64,000 nt of DNA from an uncultured Clostridia bacterium (GTDB taxonomy: Bacteria; Bacillota; Clostridia; Christensenellales; Borkfalkiaceae): the NCBI GenBank assembly GCA_944367565.1, contig CALVWR010000005.1, positions 1 to 64,000 on the forward strand, in the 5' to 3' direction. The notes beneath the pieces were generated by a model. That model was not told the DNA's origin. It made no database searches and worked only from the letters and a program-made list of their open reading frames with translations. Position 1 is the stretch's first letter; each line of letters opens with the position of its first letter. The position numbers were made by a program, and so were the translations under genes. Of this stretch, positions 63,224 to 64,000 are shown piece after piece.

Positions 63224-63694
63224 ATGCTGAAAATCAATCTTGTAGCCGTGGGCAAAGTCAAGGAAAGCTGGTTCAGAGACGGCATTGCGGAATATGAAAA
63301 ACGCCTTTCGCGTTATGCGTCCTTTAAAATAACGGAAGTCAGGGAAGAGAATTTTTCCAAAGAAGGGGATGCGGAGCGCGCGCTTGCAAAAAAACGCGAG
63401 GCGGCGCGTATTCTTCCGGAACTGAAAGGTTACGTCGTCTGCCTTTCGGCGGAAGGGAAAAAGTTCTCCAGCGAATCGTTCTCCGCCCGTCTGGAAGAGA
63501 TCAGGAACTCGGCAGGAGAAATCACCTTTGTCATCGGCGGTTCTTACGGGCTGGACGACGAAGTCAAGCGCCACGCGGATCTGATTCTGTCGTTTTCGGA
63601 TATGACCTTTCCGCACACGCTGATGCGGCTGATCTTTGTGGAACAGCTCTATCGCGCATTCACGATCGCCGAGGGAACAAAATACCATAAATAG
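63224..63694 (+). CDS. rlmH: 23S rRNA pseudouridine-1915 N3-methyltransferase RlmH
   Basis: 156 residues of the SPOUT family. INLVAVGKVKESWFRDGIAE at the start, FVIGGSYGLDDEV (SAM knot) and the closing LIFVEQLYRAFTIAEGTKYH are canonical. Methylates Psi1915 in helix 69. Follows the CPBP gene by three bases, so possibly co-transcribed. Confidence 0.96.
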   Translation: MLKINLVAVGKVKESWFRDGIAEYEKRLSRYASFKITEVREENFSKEGDAERALAKKREAARILPELKGYVVCLSAEGKKFSSESFSARLEEIRNSAGEITFVIGGSYGLDDEVKRHADLILSFSDMTFPHTLMRLIFVEQLYRAFTIAEGTKYHK

Positions 63695-63735
63695 GACGGG
63701 TAACACAAGCCGGAACGGCGGCATATGCTGGCGAT

Positions 63736-64000
63736 ATGAGCGTATTGACGGAAGTCTATTCTTTTTACGGCGCGTTTTCGGGAACGAAGGGCGTTTACGG
63801 TTTTTCGGAACAGGGCAGACCGCTGGTATATTGCACCGTCGGGGAGGGCAGACCTCTCGTGCTGGCGCAGTATGCCATGCATGCGCGCGAACACATCACG
63901 GCGCGGCTTGCGCTGAAGCAGGCGGCGGACGGACTTCGCGGGAAGACGGGGAGCGTCGTGTATTTGCCGCTGACAAATCCCGACGGCGTAAAGCTCTGCG
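63736..64000 (+). CDS. M14-family zinc carboxypeptidase, partial (runs off right edge)
   Basis: The visible 88 residues begin MSVLTEVYSFYG. HAREH (zinc ligands His and Glu, about 56-60) in the setting LAQYAMHAREHITARLAL, and NPDG near the edge, are those of M14 carboxypeptidases, which in Firmicutes include peptidoglycan-stem and gamma-D-glutamyl peptidases. The third zinc ligand and the catalytic Glu would lie outside the window. No signal peptide in the visible part. It starts about 40 bases after rlmH. Confidence 0.75.
   Translation, partial: MSVLTEVYSFYGAFSGTKGVYGFSEQGRPLVYCTVGEGRPLVLAQYAMHAREHITARLALKQAADGLRGKTGSVVYLPLTNPDGVKLC

Noticed and set aside
1..64000. CRISPR array, IS element or integrase
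   Set aside because: No regularly spaced repeats, no transposase and no recombinase gene could be found on either strand.

Overview
The window reads as a chromosomal segment of a low-to-mid GC Firmicute of the Clostridia type (inference). The grounds are synteny (yaaO-tmk-holB-ricT, then trmN6-rsmI; adk-map-KOW-infA-rpmJ), a zinc-type S14, a prfB gene with the programmed CTT-TGA-C frameshift, strong GGAGG ribosome sites and textbook TTGACA-17-TATAAT promoters. The lineage cannot be fixed further from sequence alone; an uncultured gut Clostridia lineage is a reasonable guess.

Bases 1 to about 3800 are a more AT-rich mobile element that runs off the left edge. All its genes are on the minus strand: a possible small ssDNA-binding protein, an FlbD-like protein, a HUH plus superfamily-3-helicase Rep, a very basic 56-residue protein, and three membrane or secreted proteins. 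Between Rep and the FlbD-like gene lies an origin-like region: a 12-bp hairpin flanked by two blocks of TTACACGTT iterons. The layout resembles an integrated filamentous (inovirus-like) phage or a CRESS-type plasmid, and is the best candidate here for a poorly described system. Next to it is an ArsP_2-type permease gene broken by a one-base frameshift.

Bases 4.9 to 23.1 kb hold housekeeping genes. These are a CdaR/PucR-type regulator with an S41 protease; greA-lysS; an unknown anchored protein; the yaaO-tmk-holB-ricT run; a ferredoxin; trmN6-rsmI; dut; tRNA-Gly(CCC); an SPFH/zinc-ribbon protein (YdjI-like), a DUF1858 protein, an AraC regulator and a zinc-ribbon membrane protein. The SPFH and zinc-ribbon proteins, with a coiled-coil membrane protein nearby, look like parts of a membrane-stress scaffold.

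Bases 23.2 to 39.5 kb are the merged S10-spc-alpha ribosomal superoperon from rpsJ to rplQ, including secY, adk, map, a KOW protein, infA, rpmJ and rpoA. It starts at one strong promoter with a leader of about 240 bases and ends at a strong terminator.

Bases 39.5 to 48.7 kb carry two heterodimeric ABC exporter pairs transcribed toward each other, the second under a TetR regulator, with a PflX-like radical SAM gene between them. Bases 48.8 to 53.8 kb hold metK-comF-secA. An AraC regulator and a GH2 glycosidase are divergently transcribed around a near-perfect palindrome, followed by a DMT transporter. The right end has prfB-tsaD, a TrkH/TrkA potassium system, a CPBP protease, rlmH and the start of an M14 carboxypeptidase.
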